Source of the DNA: Adiantum capillus-veneris | Taxonomy: Eukaryota; Streptophyta; Polypodiopsida; Polypodiales; Pteridaceae | NCBI GenBank assembly: GCA_014529385.2 | Contig: CM043959.1 | Span: 11,563,309-11,625,308 of the forward strand | DNA: 62,000 nucleotides | Direction: 5' to 3' | In this document: positions 1-9,330 of the stretch, piece after piece | Numbering within the stretch: the stretch's first letter is position 1 | Layout: each line of letters starts with the position of its first letter | Position numbers and translations under genes: made by a program | The notes under the pieces: generated by a model | What the model was told of the DNA's origin: nothing | The model's input: the letters and a program-made list of their open reading frames with translations, nothing else | Databases searched by the model: none

Positions 1-296
1 TCCTCCTTTGTGCAAAGGTTTGATCCAATTTGCACTCCAATCATGAGGCATGCCATACTGAAGTGCAAGGTTAAACATATCGCATATCCAATATCGTGTT
101 TTCTTGCTTGTCCATTTAATCATTTCAGCCTTGACACCTTGAAGGTCACCTGCCTTGCGAGTAGCAAGTTTCTCAAGCGCGCGGCATACATCTTCAATGG
201 TAAAGAAGGGAGACATAAATGGAAGGGAGCTACAACCCTCCATCTTATCAACATTGGGTTGCTCATAGAGGTTCTTACAATGCATATACATATCCT

Positions 297-300
<4 letters not shown>
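1..300 (-). pseudogene. LINE (non-LTR retrotransposon) reverse transcriptase fragment
   Basis: The minus strand is open across the whole stretch, without an ATG. It reads as the start of a LINE reverse transcriptase: a leader ending YEQPNVDKMEG, then FTIEDVCRALEKLATRKAGD, AEMIKWTSKK, FNLALQYGMPHDW and IKPLHKGG. This is the usual order of RT blocks 0 to 2 in plant LINEs (EDV..AL..L...KA, then MP..W....I.PLHK). The catalytic FADD block lies outside the window, or is lost, because the frame runs off the left edge. On its 5' side the frame enters the GA microsatellite, so the endonuclease half is missing here. It is probably a relative of the endonuclease fragment at 32949-34010, which stops before its RT. 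Seen: reading frame and motifs. Inferred: truncated, inactive copy. Confidence 0.75.
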
Positions 301-337
<37 letters not shown>

Positions 338-389
338 AAGAGAGATAGCGAGAGCGAGAGCGAGAGAGAAAGAAAGAGAGATAGGGTAC

Positions 390-428
<39 letters not shown>

Positions 429-431
429 GTG

Positions 432-482
<51 letters not shown>
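299..482. repeat. Compound microsatellite (GA)n / (AT)n
   Basis: Runs of AG at 299-333, 394-422 and 454-482, with an AT run at 431-454 and imperfect GAGAAAGA spacers. Short reading frames of Arg-Glu repeats across it are artefacts of the repeat. GA-rich sequence continues imperfectly to about 640. Confidence 0.95.
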
Positions 483-485
<3 letters not shown>

Positions 486-788
486 AGAGATAGAGGTAGA
501 GAAAGAGAGAGAATTAACTAAAGATAGCTACGAAGATGGATAGAGAGAGAGAGATAGTAGTAGATAGAGAAAGTCGGCGTGAAAGAGTTAGCTTGGCTAA
601 CCAATTGTGTGAAAAGGACAGAAACTCTCTCTATCTCTCTCTCTCCCTCTAGAAGAAACTATGGAACTAAAAGAGGCAAAGGGGTTTTGCCCGCTACATG
701 CATTGTCATGTACACCTGGGAGAGCACGTATGTGTCTACCCATATAGGATTTGACCAATAAAGACGAGATTTTGACCCGGTGGTCCTA

Positions 789-824
789 ATCTCCGTACAC
801 CTCTGGACCGAGGTGTACGGAGAT
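789..824. repeat. Perfect inverted repeat (15-bp arms, 6-nt loop)
   Basis: The arms ATCTCCGTACACCTC (789-803) and GAGGTGTACGGAGAT (810-824) are exact reverse complements around TGGACC. It lies between the microsatellite and the CACTA coding region, in a stretch (485-902) where I see no gene. It could be a relic of a small transposon end pair or a fold-back element; no target duplication is evident. Confidence 0.85.
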
Positions 825-902
825 CGGGCAAGGCTAAAGAATGCGAGGTAGTTTACATTGTGAGGAGTATATATATTAAAACAACATTCATAATCATTGT
901 AG

Positions 903-1055
903 ATGGCAACGTCATCAACTAACATGGAGAAAAAGATTGCATGCTCGTGCACGCCGCTCTGCAAGTATCAAATCCCGCGCAAGCGTAGGATATGTAATGA
1001 GCATGTGCACAAGTACGGAGAGTTTGCTAGAGAAATCGTACAGGATCTACGATAA
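903..1055 (+). pseudogene. CACTA transposase-associated N-terminal Cys/His segment
   Basis: A 50-codon frame from ATG at 903 to TAA at 1053. It carries ACSCTPLCKYQIPRKRR then CNEHVHKYGEF. The spacing of Cys and His resembles the transposase-associated domain found at the N-terminus of CACTA Tnp2 proteins (CPC.KC ... V..HL...GF). It is much shorter than that domain and lacks the following W..HGE block. The start is chosen because no upstream ATG exists in frame, and the context (just upstream of the clear transposase pieces) supports the call. It may equally be a chance frame. Confidence 0.4.
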
Positions 1056-1124
1056 GACTCCTACGGAACGGGCATTGATTTTTGCGACATAACACCTACA
1101 TCTGAGAGAGAGAAAAAAAGGATT

Positions 1125-1478
1125 ATGCGTGAAGGTCCGACCAATATAGAGCCAAGGATGGAAGTAGAAATGGGCTTACAGACAGAAGACGACGGCATGG
1201 AGGAGATGTTGGATGCCTTCTTCCAGACAAGCGAGGAGAACGCTAATGAAGCAGCACTAGAAGCCGTGCGACTATCTCCTGAAGACATGTTGAAAAAGTT
1301 GGTACGTCAACCAATCTATGAAGGAGCCAAAATGTTTGTGCTTCGTACTTGTCTGACGTTTTTGAACCTGCAGTCAGTGTACGGGTGGTCAGATGCAAGC
1401 ATCACTGCTTTTTTTAGGTACGTAACTTACAAAAGAGATTTTCTAATTGCAATGGTGACATGCTTGGGGAGCTTTTAA
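1125..1478 (+). pseudogene. CACTA transposase (Tnp2-like), N-terminal fragment
   Basis: A 117-codon frame. The acidic stretch EDDGMEEMLDAFF is followed by SPEDMLKKLVRQPIYEGAK and LTFLNLQSVYGWSDASITAFF. This matches the region of Tnp2 transposases where a conserved L-pattern (plYeGa..s.L....L...K...gwSd..f..LL) precedes the zinc-finger block. It ends at a stop just before the next piece, which continues the same protein in another frame. The sequence GTACGTAACTTAC at about 1417 could be a splice donor (AGGTACGT) with TTAAACAG at 1490-1497 as acceptor, so this break may be a real intron of about 80 bp. Confidence 0.65.
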
Positions 1479-1498
1479 TTTAATGTGGCTTAAACAGG

Positions 1499-1981
1499 TT
1501 GTTGCGGGAGCAACTTCTCTCGGATCGCAATGAAATGACCCCCTCCAGGCTAGACGCAAAGAAACTACTGACCTCAGTTGGCTTCGACTACAACAAGATA
1601 CATGCATGTCCAAATGATTGCATTCTTTTTCGCAATGAATTTGCAGATTTTATGTCGTGTCCTAAGTGCAGAGCAATGCGCTACAAACAAGATGCGGTTG
1701 GCGAGGCAGTGCCAGCTAAAGTGTTGCGGTATTTCCTATTATTCCGAGGATACCAAGCATGCCTCGCTTCGAAAGACAATTTATCAAGGCCACCACCGTT
1801 ATCTTCCAGATGACCATCACTTGTGCAAAGGTCAGCTTGGTCGCGGCGAAGGTCGTCCTATGCATGTAAAGGAGTGGCGTCACCGATGGGAGCGGAGCAA
1901 CATAAGGGGCAACCTGTTCCAAGAATGAAACGTTTGTCCATTCTCCATACGTTGCCATACTAGGGTGATCTACTAATTAAC
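1499..1981 (+). pseudogene. CACTA transposase, zinc-finger block; DDE core deleted
   Basis: The frame 1499-1813 contains RLDAKKLLTSVGFDYNKIHACPNDCILFRNEF and MSCPKCRAMRYK, the classical HACPNDC...CP.C zinc-finger block of Tnp2 transposases, then VPAKVLRYF. The next conserved words (FP.IPR...RF) are in a shifted frame near 1730-1790. After that the transposase family normally has some 200 residues with the DDE catalytic core, but only about 150 bp of unrelated or scrambled sequence (to about 1981) separates this block from the following MLDPMHIFKNV. The catalytic core is therefore largely deleted. Seen: motifs and spacing. Known: family order. Inferred: the gene cannot make active transposase. 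Confidence 0.7.
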
Positions 1982-1984
1982 CAT

Positions 1985-3724
1985 TTGCTGGATCCAATGC
2001 ATATATTCAAGAATGTGGGAGAGCTCCTCTGGAAGACAATCATGGGAATGAAAGACAATCGAGCTTCACGAGATGATTTGCAGTCAGTTGGAAAGATGCC
2101 AGAGCTGTGGCCTTTCACCAATGCAGCTAGCCAAACAAAGCTTCCAAGAGCGCCATGGGTATTGCTAAAAAGCGAGGAACGACAAGTCAAAAGGGTGATT
2201 TCAGAGTTCAGGACGCCAACAGGATGCATGCGATGTCTCAAGACAGCATTCACCCGTGATGACGATCAACTCTCAGGACTGAAATCACACGACTGGCATA
2301 AGTTCTTGCAATTTATTCTTCCAATTGCGATCAAGGGGTGTTTAACGGAGGAAGTGCGGTCCTACATATACAAGATTTCAGAGCTAGTGCGGTGGATCTC
2401 TTCCAAGGAGATACGAGAGGAATCCATTGCAGTGGCAAGGGCTAACTCCATTGAGGCAGTTTGCATGATTGAGAAGTATCTACCCACGAGCTACGTAACT
2501 ATCCAAATACACTTGCTCGTCCATGTAGTAGATATGGTTGCAGTGGTAGGTATAGTCCACAGCTGTTGGATGTTCTTTCTAGAGCGGTTCATGAAAACAC
2601 TTAAGGGTTTTGTTCACCAAAAAGCGCGTCCAGAGGGAAGCATGACAGAAGGATGGTTGGTGCAAGAGTCTCTTGTCTTGACGACCAAATTTCTATCCGT
2701 TTCTGACCCAGAAATGCCTCGACTATGGAGCGATGAGGAGGATTCAAGATTGGTGGGAGAGGAGCCACAGGGGCAAGGGGTGCCAAAGAAAATGAACGAC
2801 ACCATGCGAGAAAAGATCATTAAGTTCTGTATACTAAATTCAGAGCTGATGCAAAAATGGCTTGAAAGGTACGAAGAAGAGAAAGAGAGATGCAATAGGG
2901 AGCGACACGATTTCAGGCAAAGCCGAACGACTAGAGCCTTACCCTTTCCAGACTATCTCGCTCCTCTACCTAGATCTCCTACAACGGCATGGTTGGACAA
3001 GACAGTGAGAGTAGCTCGACAGATCGGAGAACCCATATCTCTAGAAGAGGAAGAGCTGGCTGTTGGATGTGACTGGAGGTATCATACATACATGGCACTG
3101 TGGTTGCATGGAAAGCATTTCAGAACACAACAAATTGACAGTAGAAGACACACGTTTGACAATGGGGTAATGGTTAGCTTCATGCAAAAGAGCAGAGCCA
3201 GTGACAGAGACACGAATGAGAGCACTAGCAACCTGGATTACTATGGTCTGGTGTCAGATATCTTGAAAGTCAGCTTTAGGCGGTTTGAGATGTTTTTGTT
3301 GGATGTGAAGTGTTTCAAGGTGAATACTTCTGGTCGCAATGCAATGGTACGCAGAGATGGAAACAAGCTTGTTCAGATAGATTCTACAAAGGTTTGGATA
3401 GATGCGAGCGACACATTTGCTCTCCCCGAACATTGCGAGCAAGTGGTCCTTGTACCGGACCCTCGAGAGCGACAATGGTGGTTTGTGGTTCAGGTTTCTC
3501 CAAGAAATAAACAAGTATTTGAAGGGCAAGAGCTCCTGGAGGAAAGTCGGCTAGACGACACAGATACTACTATGACATTAGATGATATGGACGAAGGTAT
3601 GGCAGGGGAAGCTGACAGATATATGAGGGATGATGCAGAAGAGGCAGATATGACACTTGTAGATGAAGATGCAATGGATGAAGACAACCAGAACGAGTTG
3701 GGGCAGAGTTATGTCTGCAATTAG
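1985..3724 (+). pseudogene. CACTA transposase C-terminal part (DUF4218 and DUF4216)
   Basis: A 579-codon open frame, the longest intact piece of the transposon. It opens with MLDPMHIFKNVGELLW (the DLMH..KNV block that closes the Tnp2 DDE domain). Residues about 97-240 form DUF4218: LSGLKSHDWHKFLQFILPIAI, HLLVHVVDMV, then WMFFLERFMKTLKGFV and ARPEGSMTEGW. Residues about 415-512 form DUF4216: YGLVSDILKVSFRRFEMFLLDVKCF, then FALPEHCEQVVLVPD and WWFVVQVSPR. The C-terminus is acidic (repeated DMDE, DDAEEAD). In the family this is the tail of the transposase that acts on the element's ends. The upstream half is broken, so the frame is probably a surviving exon. The ATG at 1985 is only the first Met of the open frame, not a true protein start. 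Confidence 0.85.
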
Positions 3725-3877
3725 AGATAGACGATGATACGGTGCAAGATCTTGTCGATGATGCCTCACTAGTCGAGGGTGTTTGTGTGAAGACGTTGAA
3801 TTAAAATTAAGCTTAAAGTTAATTTAAACAAAGGTGTTCTAATGCTTTCTTTTACTTTCTTTGTGCAGGACTTTAGT

Positions 3878-4387
3878 ATGGCAGACCAGTATCCAGATCC
3901 CGCTTCTATGAGTGCAGATGCATTTATGGGCTTCGTCACACAGATGACGCCCAGTCAGATGGCACATGCATCTCAGTACTGGGTAGCCTGAGGCACGGGT
4001 ACCATGCCTTCGGGCTTCACACCCGAGGGTCCGATGCCTATGGGGGGGACGCCTATGGGTACGACTCCTGCGAGGTCTCCCATCATGGCCGCTTCGACAC
4101 CTAGGGGTACGACAGAGGCGGGTACGTCCTCATCTCTGCAGCACAGACGCACTCACCGATCTCGGCGATCGTCAGGTGGAGGTGGTGGTTGCTGTGGAGG
4201 AGGATCCACAGATGCTTCGACCCCTCCTCACTCACGACCCCCGTCCTACCCAGGCACACCTCTTGACACACCTCGGACACCTTGGGAGGCACACGATCCT
4301 AGTGCCTCCAAGCTCTATACTATACGGGCAGATGGTTCTGTTGACATGGATAGAGTCGGGACTGAGATGAGACAGCGGGGTCGCTAG
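3878..4387 (+). pseudogene. CACTA second gene, Pro/Thr/Gly-rich N-terminal part
   Basis: A likely splice acceptor (TTTCTTTGTGCAG, ending 3868) precedes ATG at 3878. The frame reads MADQYPDPASMSADAFMGF, meets an in-frame TGA at 3989-3991, and continues open from 4004 to 4387. The second part has repeated GTPMGTTP-type words, RRTHRSRRSS, a Gly/Cys run and PPSYPGTPLDTPRTP. This is the usual make-up of the low-complexity N-terminus of the smaller CACTA protein (TnpA-like). Position, directly after the transposase, supports the assignment. The single TGA shows decay. Confidence 0.55.
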
Positions 4388-4987
4388 CTCACGGAGCTAT
4401 AGTTTTTGACCAGCATTTTGACGCTTTGGCTTGAGCAAGAACGCAACAAAATCAATTATATAGTGGAGACTATCATGAGAGAGTATCAGCCTGCTCTGGG
4501 TTCAGAGGATCTTTAGAGGAGGTGGATCAAGGGTGTTGCACGCGACACCGTGAAACGTTGTCAAGATGCAGTTCATCGGGCTTTTAGGACCAGCTCGCCA
4601 AAGCCTTCGAGCATCCCACACGAGACGTGGCAGCAGATCAGGGAGGATGAGCGGACAGCAAACACGCGGTTCAGACAGCAACGTCAGGCCGCGGAGGTAC
4701 AATAGATGACCAGGGGGACATCTCATCTTGGCAGTGGAGGCTTCGACACCTTTCACTATGAGTTTGTGAGTTTCCAATCCAATCCTAACTATGGCGTTTT
4801 TTTAAAAACGTGATGAATCATATTCTTAATTACTTTGGTTTTTGTATAAACGCAGAATCTTGTAATGCATCGAGCCCCAACACACCAGGAGGAAACAGAT
4901 GGATATCGGAGAGGCATTTATGAAGTACTGAATGACCTTGCTACCGCAGGAGAGTCTGTAGACTGGGAGGCCTTAGAGTATCGCTGA
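4388..4987 (+). pseudogene. CACTA second gene, C-terminal part (Transposase_24-like) with intron
   Basis: After the stop at 4385-4387 the frame continues with stops. It then carries RRWIKGVARDTVKRCQDAVHRAF, RQQRQAAEV and GTSHLGSGGFDTFHYEF, the pattern of the plant Transposase_24 family (W......K..A..NR......H..GS..F). A GT at 4766 (GAGTTT|GTGAGT) and AG at 4855 (ATAAACGCAG|AATC) fit a 90-bp intron. The last exon, 4856-4987, reads HRAPTHQEETDGYRRGIYE and VDWEALEYR and then stops. Known: this domain belongs to the second product of CACTA elements. Inferred: same transcription unit as the piece at 3878. Confidence 0.55.
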
Positions 4988-5163
4988 TCGATTGAGGTGA
5001 GACATTAATATGTGTGATTTTATTTAATTAAATAAGTATATGTGAAGTAATATCAATACTAATTTTGTGACTTGTCCTATGTGCAGGTTGTGACGCGTAG
5101 TCATCAGTGGATTTCTATATATGTTTTGTGAGACACAGACACGCTTCTGTGTCTCTTTTTTGT

Positions 5164-5430
5164 ATAGACATGGTTATGGTTATTATTCAGGTGGTTATGG
5201 TTAATGTTTAGACATGGTTATGGTTATTGTTTTCTTTATGGTTATGGTTATTGTTCTTGTATAGACATGGTTATGGTTATTGTTTTGTTTATGGTTATGT
5301 TTAACTTTATGGTTATGGTTATGGTTATTGTTTTTTTTATGGTTATGGTTATCATTATGGTTTTGATCAATATGGTTATGGCCGGTTATGGTTTTAATTT
5401 GGTTATGGTTTTGCACAAAGTTCGTTATAT
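5164..5430. repeat. GGTTATGG minisatellite
   Basis: Tandem variants of ATGGTTATGGTTATTGTT, with higher-order copies of ACATGGTTATGGTTATTGTTTTCTT. It lies inside the 3' part of the CACTA element, after the last exon. The unit is not the plant telomere repeat. Confidence 0.85.
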
Positions 5431-5627
5431 ATGAAGTTCGTTATTGGTTAAGGTTTTGCACAAAGTTCGTTTCATTTCTTTCATTTGCCTTAAATCTCAT
5501 GTGAGATCCTACATGGATATCATGTAGGAGGCATATACATATGGTTTTTTTTTTCAAGTTTATGTTAAAACGAAGGGAAATCTGCTGAAATTTCTGTGGT
5601 AGCACGGTTGATTTTGGTGTTGCTCGC

Positions 5628-5717
5628 TTTCTTGGGCAGAGGACAGGCAGTCTGGCTATGGCTGTGCCCATCCTTTCACTGGGCACATGCTAAGATGCCT
5701 ATCCTCTGCCCAAGAAA
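5628..5717. repeat. Nested hairpin in the CACTA 3' region
   Basis: The outer arms at 5628-5649 and 5696-5717 are 22 bp long with one mismatch (TTTCTTGGGCAGAGGA[C/T]AGGCA). A second, inner pair TGTGCCC / GGGCACA lies at 5663-5669 and 5681-5687. The transcript would fold into a two-tier hairpin. Confidence 0.8.
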
Positions 5718-5728
5718 CTTTTTTTTGA

Positions 5729-5900
5729 TATGGTCGTTGAATACGCGTCGATAGGGACGTCAAAATACACGTCGAAAACAATGCCTTTCGACACAGATAT
5801 CGATGTGTATTTCGACGTTTTCACAGGGACGAGTATTTCGACGCACTTTTCGACGGATGGCGTCGAAATCTACGTCGAAGGCACCTTTTTTTGTTGTAGG
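5729..5900 (+). repeat. CACTA right end: subterminal repeats and terminal sequence
   Basis: At least seven copies of CGTCGA, TTCGACG or CGTCGAAA variants, in both orientations, lie between 5745 and 5880, followed by TTTTTTTGTTGTAGGG at 5885-5900. In CACTA elements such repeats bind the element-encoded protein close to the terminal inverted repeat. Confidence 0.75.
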
Positions 5901-5936
5901 GCTGAGTCAAAATTTTCTATAAAACTTGTGATATTA

Positions 5937-6690
5937 AAGGATGGGAAGACCAATAGCAGCAGACATGGCACCCATGACTCCAGTACAGCTGCTGCTATTC
6001 ATGAAATGGAGACTAGACTTCATGGGTCCATTTAATAAATCACTCCTAGAAAGAATAGATACATCATTATGACCACCTAAGTGGGTAGAGGAAAAGTCAC
6101 TATCAGATAACAATGATAAGTTAGATGCTGTGTTTTTATATGAGAACATTATCTATTCTCAATCAAGTACAAGAAATCAACACTAGGTGCAATGGTTAGG
6201 TAGAGAGAGGCAACAAGATAATCAAGACCGTTCTCACAACAATAGTCCAAAATGAATCACCTTGATGGGATACCAAGCTCCAGGCAATGTTATGGGGCTA
6301 TCGAGCCACTATTGGATGATACCCGGCTTTAAGTTTGTATTGCCACATAGATAGTATTTTCCATGGAGTTTGTCATTCCTAAACTAAGACTAACAATGGA
6401 GCATAATATGGACTATTATACAAACTTGAATTAATGGCTAGATGAATTTCTCAAGCTAGACAAGATAAGACAATGGACTATGATGGAACGGGAGTTAGCA
6501 AAGAAGGAAACACTAGCATGATACAAAAATCAAGTTCAGATATTTCAAGAAAGGTGATCTGGTTTTATTATACCAGTCACAGTTGGGACCAAAGAAACCT
6601 AGCCCTGAAGATAGCATTGTTGGGACCATATGAGGTTTACTAGGTTTTCTCCAATGGCATGGGGCCAAGATCAAATTATATTATGCCAAA
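5937..6690 (+). pseudogene. Ty3/gypsy integrase and C-terminal relic
   Basis: The broken frames show GRPIAADMAPMTPVQLLLFMKWRLDFMGPF (integrase entry), then KLQAMLWGYRATIG with GFKF (the LW.YR....G..PF block), then MDYYTNLN*WLDEF and QIFQEGDLVLLYQ (linker and C-terminal GDLVL motif). Blocks are in the right order but with stops, shifts and a deletion of most of the catalytic core. It starts about 35 bp after the CACTA end, so the CACTA element may have inserted into this gypsy copy. It is interrupted downstream by the MULE-like element. Confidence 0.6.
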
Positions 6691-7436
6691 TTCAAATGAG
6701 ATCCCAGCAAACACTAGTATCAAAAACAAATCCAAAGTCAGAAGGTGAGCCTCTTGACTTGTTTCATATCAGACCAGGAGAGGGACAATGACAAGAATTG
6801 CTCAAACTAGTAGACTATTTGGTTGTGTTGCATTTATACGCCCGTACCAAAAAAAAAATTGTATAAAACTTCATTATACGCCAAAATCTCGAATAGCCGT
6901 TTTATTTCTTTTTTATTGAAAGATATTTCAATCAAAATATCTTTCGATCCAAAAGGCTTTTGATCGAAAAAATAGTTATATAAGAACTGTCACCGGTTTC
7001 GATCGAAAGCAGCACCTGCAAGAGAAGGACCAGTGGAAAACTGGAGCTTGAGGTATAATTTTAAAGTTGTTATCATTTGTATAACTTGTTTTTGTGTGCT
7101 GGGTCAGACTCATGTGGTTCAGTTGTTTCTCTCTCACCACATAGTTGGCTTGCAGGTTATAGGGCACTTCGTGGTGTGTAGCCATCCGGCTCACTCTAGA
7201 AGTGTGTAGAAACTAGTCACTTTTCTTGTGTTATGCAGCCATCCTTCTCACTGCAGAGAAGGGTTTTAGGACAGACTTAGATTCTCACTTTGTGGTGCAG
7301 TTGTCTATCTCTCACCACAGGGCTGAATTAGAATTTAGTGGTCAACTCGTGGATTGCAATAGGCATTATGCTACACCCCTCACTCCAGAGTGACCTATAG
7401 GTTTCTCAATTTTAGATCAGCTCAAATTATTGTTTG

Positions 7437-7990
7437 TATCATGTAGAAATGCAAGAGTTCTGTCCATAAAAGAGAGAGTGCAGAGATGCATAGTTTATGC
7501 CCTCTTTATCTTTCTGTGATGCACTATTTACTCTTGTGTTTCGAACTCCAAAGACACGTCATTTCATCATTAGATGACTTGGTGTTGTCTTGGATGTAGA
7601 TACATACAATATTTGTCCTGCATCTGAGATTGTTAAGTTGTTCGCCATTGATTTTTGTGTTGTGAGTTCCACACACTTCATCAGGGATTGGATTAAGTCA
7701 CATCATTGTTCTTACTACATAGAAATATGAGGGATACGTTTCTCTACCTAAGAGTGGAGAATGCATACCTATGCCCTCTTCATCTTAGCATGACACGCGT
7801 TGCCCTTTTACTTTTTGATTTGTAGATATGCCACTCATCAGCAGGATGACATGGTGTTGTCTTGGATGTAAATATGTACGATATGTGGCCACAATATGAG
7901 ATTTTTAAATTGTCCACTGATGGTTGTGTTGTGCGTTCCACACACTTTATCAGGGATTAGATTGATCAAACTATCAATCAACATTACAAC
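7437..7990. repeat. Diverged tandem duplication, about 277-bp unit
   Basis: Two copies, about 7437-7714 and 7715-7990, share in order CAT(G)TAGAAAT, TATGCCCTCTT, GG(T/A)GTTGTCTTGGATGTA, TTCCACACACTT and ATCAGGGATT(G/A)GATT. Both lie inside the MULE-like element. Confidence 0.7.
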
Positions 7991-8317
7991 AATGTCCAGG
8001 ACTTGTGTTGAGCGGACCTCACACAAGCTAGGTTGTTCATATTCACGCTCCGATTTTTTACGTGTATTATGTAACGCACATAATAGGGTCCAGTTCGTGT
8101 GATGAGCGTACCTCACACTCCTGGCCTGTTCACCTCTCTCCATCTCTCTCTTTGTGTATTCTCCTCTCTATTGTACAATGTGTGTATTGCAATCATAATA
8201 TATCATCGTTTGCTATGAATTATGTCAAATTGTGTATGAATTAGGATCCTAACACGATTTTGATAGTTTTCCCTCTCCTCTGATAATGTTTATGTTATAA
8301 AATTATATCTTGCAGAT

Positions 8318-8470
8318 ATGGCGGATATTAAGCTGGTAAAACATCAACAAAAATTTGCCTTTCACTTTCATCACATGTCAAAGCCTAAGCTTTGTCGTTG
8401 CCTAAACCCCTCTTCTCCAAAACATTATTACCAATTCACAGAGGCCTTAACGAAGTTTGTACTTGAGTAG
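8318..8470 (+). CDS. Small unrecognised ORF with splice-acceptor-like start (possible captured exon)
   Basis: A 50-codon frame starts ATGGCGGATATTAAG right after a pyrimidine stretch and TCTTGCAG, which looks like an intron end. The peptide begins MADIKLVKHQQKFAFHFHH and ends TEALTKFVLE. I do not recognise it. It sits near the right end of a MULE-like element, and such elements are known to carry pieces of host genes, so a captured exon is one explanation. Chance is another: the frame is short and no matching donor exon was found. Confidence 0.2.
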   Translation: MADIKLVKHQQKFAFHFHHMSKPKLCRCLNPSSPKHYYQFTEALTKFVLE

Positions 8471-8926
8471 CTTCAGCGCACATTTACGCCCATTGCTTTT
8501 GACATATCTCTAATTAATTAAATTTTAACAAAAAATAAATTAATTTTAATCAAAAGATTTAAACACTATTTTAAATTCTGATATTTTTAAACTATAAGAA
8601 AATCATTTTTTATAGTCTATTATTGACATGGAATACCTTTTGTGATGAACACTAGTCTCAACAAGGCGCGTTGCCGATATATATACTTCTTTTTTTTATC
8701 GATACATTCTTTGATAGAAATGTTTTTGTCCTAAATATCTTTCGATCAAAAGTTTTTTTGATCGAATTTTTTCTCGATCAAAAAACTAGGAAAAAATATA
8801 TTGCCCGATTTTACTAATGTGGCATCTTATAATATGCCCGTATAATATGAGGTCGTGTAAAATATGCCCATATATGACGTATTATATGTTTCCCGTATAA
8901 CGTATAATGCAACTTAGCTATTTGGT

Positions 8927-9330
8927 AGCTATTTCAATTCAGACTCATAAGCATATACATTTTGGTGTTTTCAATGGCCACTAGCAAGCCTCAGTTTAGG
9001 TTTAGAGAAGGGAAGACCCAATCCAGATAAGATAAGAGACAAACCAGTCATACCAATTCAGTTGAGACAAGGGAAGAACCAATTCAAATCGGGCAAGAGA
9101 CAAACCAGTCATATCAATGAAGGGAAGATCCAATCCAAGACCAGACAAGAGACAAACCAGTTAGACTAGTTTAGGTTCAGAGAAGGGGAGAACCAATAAG
9201 GCCAGTATAGAGTAATGATTGCCGATTGGATATAAATGCACCTATCATTGAGAGAATCTTGTTAGTAATAACAATGAAAACCAACCAATGCATGAAGGAT
9301 ACGTCATAAATGGTGCACATAAATACAAGA
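8927..9330. repeat. Degenerate repeats of GAGACAAACCAGT / GGGAAGAACCAAT
   Basis: Words such as GAGACAAACCAGTCATA(C/T)CAAT and GAAGGGAAGA(C/A)CCAAT recur four times between 8998 and 9205 at irregular spacing. A promoter-like TATAAATGCACC follows at about 9231. No gene is visible. It may be decayed LTR DNA continuing the gypsy relic on the left side of the MULE-like element. Confidence 0.4.

Larger units (their letters stand above)
903..5900 (+). mobile_element. Degenerate CACTA (En/Spm) DNA transposon, right part
   Basis: The coding order is typical of plant CACTA elements: a transposase (Tnp2-like) gene with DUF4218 and DUF4216 at its end, then a smaller second gene. The right end at about 5900 reads TTTTTTTGTTGTAGGG, one base from the canonical ...TTGTAGTG terminus, and is preceded by subterminal repeats containing CGTCGAAA or TCGAC. 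I could not find a matching CACTACAA left end between 1 and 903, so it is lost, decayed or outside the window. Several frameshifts, premature stops and loss of most of the DDE core make the copy immobile. Confidence 0.8.
6824..8917. mobile_element. Non-autonomous MULE-like DNA transposon with 9-bp target duplication
   Basis: CTATTTGGT occurs at 6815-6823 and again at 8918-8926, a 9-bp direct repeat of the size made by Mutator-like elements. The ends are imperfect inverted repeats: TGTGTTGCATTTATACG on the left, and CTAAGTTGCATTATACG when the right end is read inward. Further in, both sides contain ATCTTTCGATC...TTTTGATCGAAAA words, so the inverted repeats extend over about 150-200 bp with decay. 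No transposase frame is visible. The inside holds a tandem duplication (7437-7990) and a possible captured exon (8318-8470). Family assignment rests on duplication length and long ends only. Confidence 0.6.

Noticed and set aside
5164-5430. Interstitial telomere repeat
   Set aside because: The unit is GGTTATGG/GTTATT, not TTTAGGG or TTAGGG.
1125-5900. Host gene with DUF4216/DUF4218
   Set aside because: These domains, the zinc-finger block, the second gene and the CACTA-type right end together show a transposon.
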